Shown: positions 42,382-50,993, counted from the first letter of the stretch. The stretch: DNA of 64,000 nucleotides from CADEEN01 sp040384625 (GCA_040384625.1 JAZKIW010000067.1:1-64000), one strand, 5' to 3'. Notes: generated by a model not told the origin, from the letters alone. A program made the numbers and translations.

Positions 42382-44139
42382 GTGTCACTGAATCGCATCA
42401 AGATCGGCCCCCGCCTCGCGCTCGCCTTCGGGCTGGTGCTGGCCCTGCTCATGCTCGCTGGCGGCCTGGCCTACCAGCGCCTGGCCCACATCGCGGGCGA
42501 AGTCGAACATCTGCACGAGTACGAGCGTCGCGCCGGGCTCGCCGACGACTGGCGTGCGATGACGTTGCTGAACGCGTCGCGCGCGATCGCCGTCGCCAAG
42601 GCCGCCGGCAGCAGCCAGGTCGCCGACTACTTCGCACCGCGGGTGGTCGAGACTTCGAAACTGATCTCCGCGGCGCAAGCCGAATTGAGCAAGCTCATCG
42701 ACAGCGACATGGGCAAAGCCCTGTTGGCGCGCATCGGTGAACAGCGCCAGACCTACGTCCAGATCCGCGACGAGGTCTTCGCCAAGATCAAGGCCGGCGA
42801 CGCCGAAGGCGGCAAGCAGTTGCTCGAAGGCAAGATGCTGCCCGCGTCGGATGCCTACGTGGCCTCGATCGAGACGCTGGCCAAGTACCAGAAGGACCGC
42901 GTCGCCGAGAGCACGGCGCGCATCGAAGCCGCCGTCCAGACCACCCAGGTCGCGATACTGACCCTGGTACTGGTGTCGATCGCGATCGGTGCGCTCGGCG
43001 CCTGGTGGATCACGCGTTCGGTGGTGCAGCCCCTGCGCGAAGCCGTCGAGGATGCCGACGCGATCGGCGCCGGCGACCTGGCGCGGCGCATCGAGATCGT
43101 CGGCCAGGACGAGACCACGGCCCTGAAGCAGGCGCTGGAGCGCATGCAGGCCGCCTTGCGTCGCACCGTGAGCGAGGTCCGGGGTGGTGCCGACGGCGTT
43201 GCCACAGCCAGTGCCGAGATCGCCCAGGGCAACCTCGACCTGAGCCAGCGCACCGAACAGCAGGCCGCGGCGATCGAAGAGACCGCTGCCTCCATGGAAG
43301 AGCTGGGCTCGACCGTCAGGCAAAACGCCGACAATGCGCGGCAGGCCAACCAGCTGGCGCTGAGCGCCTCCACGGTTGCCACCCAGGGTGGCGCGGTCGT
43401 CGGCCAGGTGGTCGAGACGATGAAGGGCATCAACGACTCGTCAAGGAAGATTGCCGACATCATCAGCACCATCGACGGCATCGCCTTCCAGACCAACATC
43501 CTGGCCCTGAACGCCGCCGTGGAAGCGGCGCGCGCCGGTGAGCAGGGGCGCGGCTTCGCGGTGGTGGCCGGCGAGGTGCGCAACCTGGCTCAGCGCAGCG
43601 CCGAAGCGGCCAAGGAGATCAAGACCCTGATCAACGCCAGCGTCGAGCGAGTCGCGCAGGGCACGCAGCTGGTCGACCAGGCCGGCACGACGATGGAAGA
43701 GATCGTCGGCTCGATCAAACGCGTGACCGACATCATGGGCGAGATCAGCGCTGCGTCGACCGAGCAGAGCGCGGGCGTGGCCCAGATCGGCGAGGCGATC
43801 ACGCAGATGGACCAGACGACGCAGCAGAACGCTGCCCTGGTCGAGCAGAGCGCGGCCGCCGCCGAGAGCTTGAAATCGCAGGCCCAGCAGCTCGTCGTCG
43901 CGATGGCGGTGTTCAAACTCGAACATGACGCCGCAGCTCCGAAGCCCCTCGACGCCACGTGGCGCGGTGCCGAAAGGCGCGGCCCGCAGCGCGCAACGAA
44001 TGTCACGCGGCCGTCGTTCGGCGCCAAGGCCCCCGTCAAACCCCAGGCTGTGGCGAAGCCGCGCGCCGAACCGCCAACCCTGACGCGTGTGGCCTCCGTG
44101 CCGAAAACCGGCACCGACGACGAGTGGACCAGCTTCTGA
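42382..44139 (+). CDS. Methyl-accepting chemotaxis protein with C-terminal WxxF peptide
   Basis: 585 residues from a GTG start. Helices at about 11-31 and 190-212, periplasmic helical-bundle sensor, HAMP (about 213-265), signalling domain with ALNAAVEAARAGEQGRGFAV. After the coiled coil a 70-residue Pro/Ala/Lys linker ends in DDEWTSF, matching the xWxxF pentapeptide that tethers CheR and CheB in enteric receptors. It is thus a likely high-abundance receptor. The sensor opening resembles Tar/Tsr-type bundles (RLALAFGLVLALLMLAGG). Ligand unknown. Confidence 0.94.
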   Translation: MSLNRIKIGPRLALAFGLVLALLMLAGGLAYQRLAHIAGEVEHLHEYERRAGLADDWRAMTLLNASRAIAVAKAAGSSQVADYFAPRVVETSKLISAAQAELSKLIDSDMGKALLARIGEQRQTYVQIRDEVFAKIKAGDAEGGKQLLEGKMLPASDAYVASIETLAKYQKDRVAESTARIEAAVQTTQVAILTLVLVSIAIGALGAWWITRSVVQPLREAVEDADAIGAGDLARRIEIVGQDETTALKQALERMQAALRRTVSEVRGGADGVATASAEIAQGNLDLSQRTEQQAAAIEETAASMEELGSTVRQNADNARQANQLALSASTVATQGGAVVGQVVETMKGINDSSRKIADIISTIDGIAFQTNILALNAAVEAARAGEQGRGFAVVAGEVRNLAQRSAEAAKEIKTLINASVERVAQGTQLVDQAGTTMEEIVGSIKRVTDIMGEISAASTEQSAGVAQIGEAITQMDQTTQQNAALVEQSAAAAESLKSQAQQLVVAMAVFKLEHDAAAPKPLDATWRGAERRGPQRATNVTRPSFGAKAPVKPQAVAKPRAEPPTLTRVASVPKTGTDDEWTSF

Positions 44140-44153
44140 GCATGCCGACGGGC

Positions 44154-44180
44154 TCAAGGCTCGCGCAGGAACGTCGATAC
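44154..44180 (+). promoter_or_regulatory. Candidate sigma-28 promoter upstream of sCache gene
   Basis: TCAA, fifteen bases, then GTCGATAC. Spacing is exact, but the -10 has two mismatches to GCCGATAA, so this is the weakest of the four candidates. It begins 15 bases after the preceding receptor's stop codon. Confidence 0.45.
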
Positions 44181-44210
44181 ATCCCTATCCCCATTCACAA
44201 GGAACCGATC

Positions 44211-44666
44211 ATGAAAGTCACGCATCTCGCCCTCGCAGCCTCACTGTTGACCGCCGCCTTCTTGTCGCACGCCGCAGACGGCGGCGCCACGCCCGAGCAA
44301 GCCACCGCGATGGTCAAGAAGGGTGTCGCCTTCATCAAGGCCAACGGCACCGAAAAGGGCTATGCCGAGATCACCAGCAAGACCAGCCCCTTCAAGCAGG
44401 ACGACCTGTACCTGGTGGTCTACGGCCTGGACGGTGTGGTGCATGCGCACGGCGCGAACGAGAAGATGGTCGGCCGCAACCTGATCGAGCTGAAGGACGT
44501 CGACGGCAAGGCCTTCGTCAAGGAGCGCGTCGAGCTGGGCATGGCCAAGGTCTCGTTCTGGCAGGACTACAAGTTCACCAACCCGGAGACGAAGAAGATC
44601 GAGCCCAAGTCGATGTACTGCGAACGGCTCGAGAAGACGGTCGTCTGCGGCGGCATCTACAAGTAA
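44211..44666 (+). CDS. Secreted single-Cache domain protein
   Basis: 151 residues. A Sec signal peptide (KVTHLALAASLLTAAFLSHA, cleavage after HAAD) leaves a mature domain of about 130 residues. The pattern KKGVAFIKANGTEKGYAEIT, LYLVVYGLDGVVHAHGANEK and GRNLIELKDVDGKAFVKE is that of sCache sensor domains, here with no receptor attached. Two Cys near the end (SMYCERLEKTVVCGG) may form a disulfide. AAGGA precedes the start. Lying between two receptor genes, it may bind a ligand and present it to a receptor. Confidence 0.85.
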   Translation: MKVTHLALAASLLTAAFLSHAADGGATPEQATAMVKKGVAFIKANGTEKGYAEITSKTSPFKQDDLYLVVYGLDGVVHAHGANEKMVGRNLIELKDVDGKAFVKERVELGMAKVSFWQDYKFTNPETKKIEPKSMYCERLEKTVVCGGIYK

Positions 44667-44696
44667 TTCGAACCAGCACGCGCTCGAAGCCCGGCC

Positions 44697-46238
44697 ATGA
44701 AACTCGCCCACAAACTGCTCCTGGCGCCGCTGTTCACCGCCATCGTCTTGCTGGGCACGAGCCAGGTCAACGTCTGGCTGAATTCGCGCCAGGCCCAGGA
44801 CGTGCGCACCGAGTTCGGCACCCAGATGGGCCTGTACAAGGCCCTGGCCGAGAGCCAGGAGCAATTGGCGATGGCCCACGCCGACGCGTACCGCACCGTG
44901 GCCCTGATCGCCTCGCTCGACGAAGCCAAGGTCAAGGCGGCCCGCGCCGCGCTGGCGCAGCGCACCGGCAAGGTCAAGGCCGGCCTGCAAGCGCTGGCCG
45001 GCCCGCGCGAACAGGCCGACAACGAGCTGGCGCGCATCATCGGCGACGCCACACGCCAGATCGACAGCTACCTGAAAAACGCCGACGCCGCCATCGACAT
45101 GTCCACCGTCGATGCCAACACCGGCATCGCAGCGATGCAGGGCGCCGACACCGCGTTTGCTGGCCTGGCCAAGAGCGTGGACCAGGTGATCGTGCACATC
45201 GAGAGCGCGGGCACGGCGGCCGCCGAAGCGGGCGCGGCGCGCTCCCAGCGCATGAATTGGCTGCTCGCCGGACTGGGCCTGGCCCTGGCCGGCGTGGCGT
45301 TGGCTGCAGCCAGCGCGATGCAGCGGCGCTTCGTCGCTGACATCCGTGAGGCCGGGCGCTTCGCGAGCCAGGTCGCCAATGGCGACTTGCACGCCAGCCT
45401 GGAGACGGAGCGGCGCGACGAGGTCGGCGACCTGATGCGCGCGCTGGGCGCTATGCAGGCCCAGCTACACCAGGTGGTGGGTGAGGTGCGCGCCTCCGCC
45501 GACAGCATCGCCTTGGCCAGCGCCGAAGTCGCCCAGGGCAACAACGACCTGTCGCAACGCACCGAGAGCGCGGCCTCGAACCTGCAGCAGACAGCGGCCT
45601 CGATGGAGCAGCTCACCGTCACGCTGCGTCACAGCAGCGACGCGGCACAACAGGCCAATCAGCTCGCCAGCTCGGCCTCCGACGTCGCACAACGCGGTGG
45701 TGTCGTGGTGTCGCAGGTGGTCAGCACGATGAACGACATCAATGCCTCGTCGAAGAAGATCGCCGACATCATCGGCACCATCGACGGCATCGCCTTCCAA
45801 ACCAATATCCTGGCCCTGAATGCCGCCGTCGAAGCGGCACGTGCCGGCGAGCAAGGACGCGGCTTCGCCGTCGTCGCCAGCGAGGTGCGCAACCTGGCCC
45901 AACGCTCGGCCGCCGCGGCCAAGGAAATCAAGGCCTTGATCGGCAGCTCGGTCGAGCGCGTCGAATCCGGTGGGCGCCTGGTGGCCGATGCGGGCAAGAC
46001 GATGCACGAGATCGTCGCCAGCGTGCAGCGCGTGACCGACATCATTGCCGAGATCACCGCGGCAGCGAACGAACAGAGCCAGGGCATCGGCCAGGTCAAC
46101 GGCTCCGTCAACCAGCTCGACCAGATGACGCAACAGAACGCCGCCCTGGTAGAGCAGAGCGCCGCCGCTGCAGAAAGCCTGCGCGAACAGGCCGGCAAGC
46201 TATCGGGCGTCGTTGCGACGTTCAAGCTGACGGCCTGA
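44697..46238 (+). CDS. Methyl-accepting chemotaxis protein
   Basis: 513 residues. Helices at about 7-27 and 187-208; periplasmic helical sensor; HAMP (about 209-260); signalling domain with NAAVEAARAGEQGRGFAVVA. It ends FKLTA with no WxxF peptide. It begins 30 bases after the sCache gene and is probably co-transcribed. The sensor differs from the other two receptors, while the signalling halves of all three are nearly alike. Confidence 0.94.
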   Translation: MKLAHKLLLAPLFTAIVLLGTSQVNVWLNSRQAQDVRTEFGTQMGLYKALAESQEQLAMAHADAYRTVALIASLDEAKVKAARAALAQRTGKVKAGLQALAGPREQADNELARIIGDATRQIDSYLKNADAAIDMSTVDANTGIAAMQGADTAFAGLAKSVDQVIVHIESAGTAAAEAGAARSQRMNWLLAGLGLALAGVALAAASAMQRRFVADIREAGRFASQVANGDLHASLETERRDEVGDLMRALGAMQAQLHQVVGEVRASADSIALASAEVAQGNNDLSQRTESAASNLQQTAASMEQLTVTLRHSSDAAQQANQLASSASDVAQRGGVVVSQVVSTMNDINASSKKIADIIGTIDGIAFQTNILALNAAVEAARAGEQGRGFAVVASEVRNLAQRSAAAAKEIKALIGSSVERVESGGRLVADAGKTMHEIVASVQRVTDIIAEITAAANEQSQGIGQVNGSVNQLDQMTQQNAALVEQSAAAAESLREQAGKLSGVVATFKLTA

Positions 46239-46261
46239 TCTGCTCGCAAGGATGGGACGAC

Positions 46262-46493
46262 GCCTGCAAAGGCGCGGCCGGGGCTTGGGCGTTTCGCGAG
46301 AAGACTCAGCGCTGCCTCGCGGCAGGCGCTGCCGGGTGGGGGTGACCTGTGGGGCGGCGAGGAGCGCAAGGCTTGGGGTCGGCGCGCGCAGCGCGCTTCG
46401 TCAACTGACTCCTGAGCACCACAGCGAAGTGGGCCTGAAGGGCCCACCGCCCCAGTGGTAGCCCCCGCCGGGCACCGCCTGCCGCGACGCGCG
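46262..46493 (+). repeat. Dispersed structured intergenic repeat, copy 2 (short form)
   Basis: About 230 bases matching 34838-35127 in the same orientation but lacking that copy's 70-base central insertion. Conserved hairpins CTGCC-tcgc-GGCAG and GTGGGCC-tgaag-GGCCCAC are retained, with a 41-base exact match near the right end. It follows the last receptor gene by 24 bases. The 362 bases between that gene and the small ORF hold this repeat, a pentanucleotide tract and a terminator, and nothing else I can identify. Confidence 0.8.
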
Positions 46494-46495
46494 GT

Positions 46496-46529
46496 GCAGC
46501 GCAGCGCAGCGCAGCGCAGCGCAGCGCAG
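46496..46529 (+). repeat. Pentanucleotide tandem repeat (GCAGC)n
   Basis: Nearly seven perfect copies of GCAGC directly after the dispersed repeat and outside any gene. Length could vary between isolates by slippage. Confidence 0.9.
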
Positions 46530-46530
46530 A

Positions 46531-46567
46531 AACAAGAACGCCCGGCCGATCCGAAGATCGCCGGGCG
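46531..46567 (-). terminator. Intrinsic terminator of the 54-aa gene
   Basis: On the minus strand CGCCCGGCGATC-TTCG-GATCGGCCGGGCG, twelve pairs with one bulge and a UUCG loop, followed by TTCTTGTTT. It begins about 34 bases after the stop of the small gene. Confidence 0.75.
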
Positions 46568-46600
46568 CCTGGTGGATCGGCTCGCTGGCTTTGCCGAAGA

Positions 46601-46765
46601 TCAGCTTTGCACAGCCACCGCAGCGGCTTGCTGCGCCAACCTGGCGTCGACACGCACATCCTGTGTCGCCATGGCATCGATGCTGCCCAGCATGGCCAGG
46701 GTGACGATGGCGGCCAGCACGAAGGCGCTGCTGCGTTGGATCAGGTCTTGGCGGGTGGTGTTCAT
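46601..46765 (-). CDS. Small exported or membrane peptide, 54 aa
   Basis: 54 residues. After a polar start (NTTRQDLIQRS) comes one hydrophobic helix (SAFVLAAIVTLAMLGSI), then a polar tail (DVRVDARLAQQAAAVAVQS). It could be a signal peptide with a short mature part or a single-pass peptide. GGAG seven bases before the ATG and a strong terminator downstream support a real gene; a CTACAGTTC sequence about 45 bases upstream also occurs before flhD and may be a -10 region. Function unknown. Confidence 0.7.
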   Translation of the reverse strand: MNTTRQDLIQRSSAFVLAAIVTLAMLGSIDAMATQDVRVDARLAQQAAAVAVQS

Positions 46766-46895
46766 GTTGGGCTCCAGGGGTGGGTGTCTTGCGATGGAGT
46801 GAACTGTAGGCACCCGCGCCACTCGCTCACAGCCGCTTGCGACGCACGGCGGGACGGACGCGATGAGATGCCGCCGCAGCGGATGAACGTCCGCC

Positions 46896-49448
46896 CTACT
46901 CCATCGCCGCCTTGCGCAGCGTCTCCACCACCGGCCGGCGCAGCACTTCGCGCAGGCCCCACCAGCCCGCCGCCAGGGCCAGCAGGGCGCCAGCGGCACC
47001 GCCCGCCAGGGGCACCCACCAGGACGCGGTCCACTGGAACTCGAAGGCGTAGCGTGCCAGTGCCCAGCCGACGACCATCGCCGCGATCGAGGCCAGCACG
47101 CCGGCCAGGGCGCCGACGCCGAGCAGCTCGGCGCGCTGCACCTGGGCCAGCAGGGTCCGGCCGGCACCCAGGGCGCGCATCACCGCGAACTCGCGCGCGC
47201 GCGCTTCGCGCGTCGCGCTGACGGCCGCGAACAGCACAACCAGGCCGGCGGCGAGGGTGAAGGCGAACAGGAACTCGACCGCCCGCACCACCTGGTCGAG
47301 CACGCGCTGGACCTGGCCGATCTGGGCCGACACGTCGACCGTGGTGATGTTGGGGAAGTCGCGCGCCAGGGCATTGTCGAAACCGGGTTGTTCGGGCGCA
47401 CGGAAGGCGGCGATGGTGGTCACCGGCAAGTCGGGCATCGCGGCGTTGGGGAAGAGCACGAAGAAGTTGACCCTCATCGAACCCCAGTCGACCTTGCGCA
47501 GGCTGGTGATGCGGCCCTCGCGGGCCTGGCCGGCGATGTCAAAGCGCAGGCGGTCGCCGAGCTTGACGCCGAGCGTCGTCGCCAGGCCTTCCTCGACGCT
47601 GAGCGCGTCGGCCTCTTCGGCGGTCCAGCGCCCGCCGACAACGCTGTTGTGGCCGGGCAGGCGCGCGTCATGGCTGAGGTTGAACTCGCGCTCGACCAGA
47701 CGCTTGGCGCGGTCTTCGGCAAAGTCACCCGGCGTGACCGGGCGGTTGTTGATCGCCACGAGGCGGCCACGGATCATCGGATACCAGTCGTACTGCGCCA
47801 CGCCCGCTGCGGCCAGGGTCTGCTTGAAAGTGGCACCCTGCTCGGGCTGGATGTTGATGACGAAGCGGTTCGGCGCATCGGTCGGGGTAGCGGCACGCCA
47901 GCTGGCGACGAGGTCGGTACGCAGCAGCACCAGCAGCACCAGGGCGAGCAGGCCGATCGACAAGGCCGAGACCTGGAGCACCGCGAAGGCCGGCCGAGCG
48001 GCAATCTGGCGCGTGGCCAAGACCAGCCAGCGCGGGGCCCCCGCTTCGGGCACGGCGCGCTTCAAGACCAGCACGGCGGCCCAGGACAGCAAGGCGAACA
48101 AGGCGGCCGCCGCGGCAAAGCCGCCGACTGCGATCACGCCCAGCTTCCAGTCCGCCGACACCGCCAGCAGCAAGGCGGCGAAGCCCAGCGCACCGGCAAG
48201 CAGCACGGCCAGCGAGGTCGCCTTCAGCGCGCCGACATCGCGCCGGATCACGCGCAAGGGCGGCACGCGTGCCAGCTGCAGCACCGGCGGCAGGCCGAAG
48301 CCGACCAGCAGGGTGAAGCCAACCCCGGCCCCGAACAGGGCCGGCCAGACGCCTGGCGCTGGCAGTTCGACGTTCACCAGGCCCGCAAGCAGCCAGACAA
48401 AGACGTAATGCACCGCCAGCCCGAGCGCCACGCCGGCCGCGCTGGCCAGGGCACCGACCAGGCCGAACTCCAGGCCGTAGGCCAGTGCGATCGAGCGCTG
48501 CGGCTGGCCGAGCACGCGCAGCATGGCGCAGTCGTCGAGGTGGCCGTTGGCGAAGTCGCGCGAGGCAATCGCCACCGCCACGGCGGCGAGCAGGGCCGCC
48601 AGCAGGGCCACCAAGTTGAGGAATTTCTCGGCCCGGGCCAGGGTCTGCTTCATCTCGGGCCGGCCCGAGTCCATCGACTCGACGCGCAGCCCGCGCAGCT
48701 TCTTCTGGTCAATCTGGGTCTCGGCCCACTGCACGAAGGCCGCGACATCGGCGTCCTGCCCGACGGGCGAGGCCACGGCGAGGCGGTAGTTGACGCGGCT
48801 TGCCGGCTGCACCAGGCCGGTGGCAGCGAGATCGACGTGGTTCACCATCACCCGCGGCGCAAAGCTCATGAAGCCGGCCCCGCGGTCAGGCTCGATGACG
48901 ATCAGGCGTGCGATCTTCAACGCTGCATCGCCGAGCAGGAGGGTGTCGCCCATCTTCAGCTGCAACGCATCGAGCAGGCCTGCATCGACCCACACCGAGC
49001 CGCGCTCTGGCGCGCCGGCGGCGTCGAGCGTCTGGGCCTCGGGATCATTCTTCAGCTTCAGGCGGCCGCGCAGCGGGTAGGCCTCGCTGACCGCCTTGAC
49101 CGCCACTAGGCGCGAGGCCCCACCCTGCGCTTCGGGCGCCCGGCCCATGCTCGGAAAGCTGACCATGGTGGCCACCGACAGGGCGCGCGTGCGGGCCTCG
49201 TCGATGAAGGCCTGGGGCGAGGGTTGGTCGCTGGCGACGATGGCGTCGCCGCCGAGCATCTGCCGCGCGTCGCGCGCCAGGCCGCGCTCCAGCCGGTCGG
49301 CGAAGAAGCCGACCGCCGTCAGTGCCGCCACCGCCAGCGTGACAGCCACCAGGAGCAGGCGCAGTTCGCCGGCGCGGAAGTCACGCTGGGTCTGGCGCCA
49401 GGCGAGGGACCAGATCGAAGGGCGGCGGGGGGCGATGGGCTCAGGCAT
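46896..49448 (-). CDS. FtsX-family ABC transporter permease (YbbP-like)
   Basis: 850 residues with about ten transmembrane helices: one near residues 22-42, four around 255-440, a pair near 465-500, and three at the C-terminus. Two FtsX-type units and large periplasmic loops match YbbP-type permeases, which work with a YbbA/LolD-like ATPase in lipid or lipoprotein handling. No ATPase gene is adjacent in the window. The Met at 49448 begins the conserved WSLAWRQTQRDFRAGELRLL region. Confidence 0.9.
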   Translation of the reverse strand: MPEPIAPRRPSIWSLAWRQTQRDFRAGELRLLLVAVTLAVAALTAVGFFADRLERGLARDARQMLGGDAIVASDQPSPQAFIDEARTRALSVATMVSFPSMGRAPEAQGGASRLVAVKAVSEAYPLRGRLKLKNDPEAQTLDAAGAPERGSVWVDAGLLDALQLKMGDTLLLGDAALKIARLIVIEPDRGAGFMSFAPRVMVNHVDLAATGLVQPASRVNYRLAVASPVGQDADVAAFVQWAETQIDQKKLRGLRVESMDSGRPEMKQTLARAEKFLNLVALLAALLAAVAVAIASRDFANGHLDDCAMLRVLGQPQRSIALAYGLEFGLVGALASAAGVALGLAVHYVFVWLLAGLVNVELPAPGVWPALFGAGVGFTLLVGFGLPPVLQLARVPPLRVIRRDVGALKATSLAVLLAGALGFAALLLAVSADWKLGVIAVGGFAAAAALFALLSWAAVLVLKRAVPEAGAPRWLVLATRQIAARPAFAVLQVSALSIGLLALVLLVLLRTDLVASWRAATPTDAPNRFVINIQPEQGATFKQTLAAAGVAQYDWYPMIRGRLVAINNRPVTPGDFAEDRAKRLVEREFNLSHDARLPGHNSVVGGRWTAEEADALSVEEGLATTLGVKLGDRLRFDIAGQAREGRITSLRKVDWGSMRVNFFVLFPNAAMPDLPVTTIAAFRAPEQPGFDNALARDFPNITTVDVSAQIGQVQRVLDQVVRAVEFLFAFTLAAGLVVLFAAVSATREARAREFAVMRALGAGRTLLAQVQRAELLGVGALAGVLASIAAMVVGWALARYAFEFQWTASWWVPLAGGAAGALLALAAGWWGLREVLRRPVVETLRKAAME

Positions 49449-49548
49449 GGTGCAAAGGTAACCGATGCGCGCCAGCGTACAAGGCTTGCGCATGCCGCGT
49501 GCAGTCGACTGCAACGGCAAGGACGGGGCATTGCGCTCCAATCAGGTC

Positions 49549-50412
49549 ATGCACTCAACCCCTCTGCCCTCGATCTTCGTCTCCCACGGCTCGCCGATGA
49601 TCGCCCTCGAACCGCGCGCGGCCGGCGCCTTCCTGCAGCGCCTGGGCCCGGCCATCGAGGCCAGCTTCGACCGCCCGAAGGCAATCCTGATGCTGTCGGC
49701 GCACACGCTGGCGCGAGCGCCGGTCCTGCTGGCCGCCGAGCGCCACGAAGCGGTGTACGACTTCGGCGGCTTCGACCCGAAGCTGTTCACGCTGCGCTAC
49801 GACGCGCCCGGCGCGCCGGCCCTGGCCGCGCGCGTGCAGGCCCTGCTCGCCGACGCCGGCATCGCCGCGCAGAGCCTGCCGCAGGGCGGCCTCGACCACG
49901 GCATCTGGACGCCGCTGCGCTATGCCTGGCCCGGCGCCGACGTCCCGGTGCTGCCGCTGGCCTGGGTGCCGACGCAAAGGCCGGCTGAGCAATTCGCGCT
50001 CGGCCGCGCCCTGGCGCCGCTGGCGCACGAAGGCGTGCTGGTCGTCGGCAGCGGCAGCATCACGCACAACCTGCGTCGCGTCTTCGCCGGCGGCTTGAAG
50101 GTCGAGGCCGAGCAGACCGAGATCGCCGAGAGCGCGGCCTTCCGCGACTGGATGCTGTCGCGCAGCAGCGCGCGCGACTGGGAGGCCCTGTTCGCCTACC
50201 GCGCGCAAGCCCCGCACGCGGCCGATATGCACCCGAGCGACGAACATCTGCTGCCCTGGTACATCGCGGCCGGCACCGGCGGCCGCGAGCACGCGCCGCT
50301 GAGGCTGCACGACAGCGTGACCTACGGTGCGCTGGGCATGGATGCCTATGCCTTCGGCGCGTCGGCACCCAAGCTCGTGGCGGCTCTCGACGGCGCCACA
50401 ATGGCCGCTTGA
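49549..50412 (+). CDS. LigB-family extradiol dioxygenase (DODA type)
   Basis: 287 residues. The opening PSIFVSHGSPMIALEPRAAG and LMLSAHTLARAPVLLAAERH, then QGGLDHGIWTPLRYAWPGAD and SGSITHNLRRVFAGG, carry the His residues that bind non-haem iron in bacterial DOPA-dioxygenase-like proteins (YgiD type). The natural substrate is uncertain. The Met at 49549 was preferred to upstream starts because the family begins immediately before this strand; the ribosome site is weak. The next gene overlaps its stop. Confidence 0.9.
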   Translation: MHSTPLPSIFVSHGSPMIALEPRAAGAFLQRLGPAIEASFDRPKAILMLSAHTLARAPVLLAAERHEAVYDFGGFDPKLFTLRYDAPGAPALAARVQALLADAGIAAQSLPQGGLDHGIWTPLRYAWPGADVPVLPLAWVPTQRPAEQFALGRALAPLAHEGVLVVGSGSITHNLRRVFAGGLKVEAEQTEIAESAAFRDWMLSRSSARDWEALFAYRAQAPHAADMHPSDEHLLPWYIAAGTGGREHAPLRLHDSVTYGALGMDAYAFGASAPKLVAALDGATMAA

Positions 50413-50993
50413 CGCCACTCGCCTCGATCACCACCCCACGCCTGCTGCTGCGCGCCAGCGATCCGGACATGGCCGCCGCGGTGGCTGCGTTCTACCGCCG
50501 CAACCGCACGCCCCATGCACGCTGGAACCCGCCGCTCGACGAATCGATGTTCAGCGTCGACGGCCAGGCCGCACGCCTGGCCGAGTCGGCGGCAGCCGCC
50601 GCGGCGGGCACAGGCATCGGCTGGTGGCTGTTCGCGCCCGACGCGCCGGACGTCGCGCTGGGTCAGATCCACTTCTCGCAGCTGGTGCGCCGCGCGTTCT
50701 GCAACGCCATGCTGGGTTATGCGATCGACGCCGGGCACGAAGGCCGCGGCCTGATGCGCGAAGCGCTCGAGGCGGCGCTGTCCGACGCCTTCGGCCCGCG
50801 TGTGCAGCTGCACCGCGTGCAGGCCAACGTGCGCCCGGAGAACACGCGCAGCCTGGCGCTGCTGGCACGGCTGGCCTTCGAGCGAGAGGGCCTGGCGCGC
50901 GAGTACCTGTTCATCGACGGTGCCTGGCGCGACCACGTTATGACGGCCAGGCGCCACCCGAGCTGGCCGGCAGACGCCGCGCCGTCGGTCTGA
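50409..50993 (+). CDS. GNAT family N-acetyltransferase (RimJ/RimL type), TTG start
   Basis: 194 residues. ITTPRLLLRASDPDMAAAV is the typical RimJ-like opening, and the acetyl-CoA region is MLGYAIDAGHEGRGLMREAL, followed by VRPENTRSLALLARLAFERE. No ATG lies at the proper place; TTG at 50409 overlaps the previous stop (TTGA) and gives the complete first strand. Substrate unknown. The stop is immediately adjacent to the stop of the convergent binding-protein gene, with no space for a terminator. Confidence 0.87.
   Translation: MTPLASITTPRLLLRASDPDMAAAVAAFYRRNRTPHARWNPPLDESMFSVDGQAARLAESAAAAAAGTGIGWWLFAPDAPDVALGQIHFSQLVRRAFCNAMLGYAIDAGHEGRGLMREALEAALSDAFGPRVQLHRVQANVRPENTRSLALLARLAFEREGLAREYLFIDGAWRDHVMTARRHPSWPADAAPSV

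Noticed and set aside
46496..46529. Short tandem repeat as a CRISPR remnant
   Set aside because: Unit length is five bases with no spacers and no cas genes.
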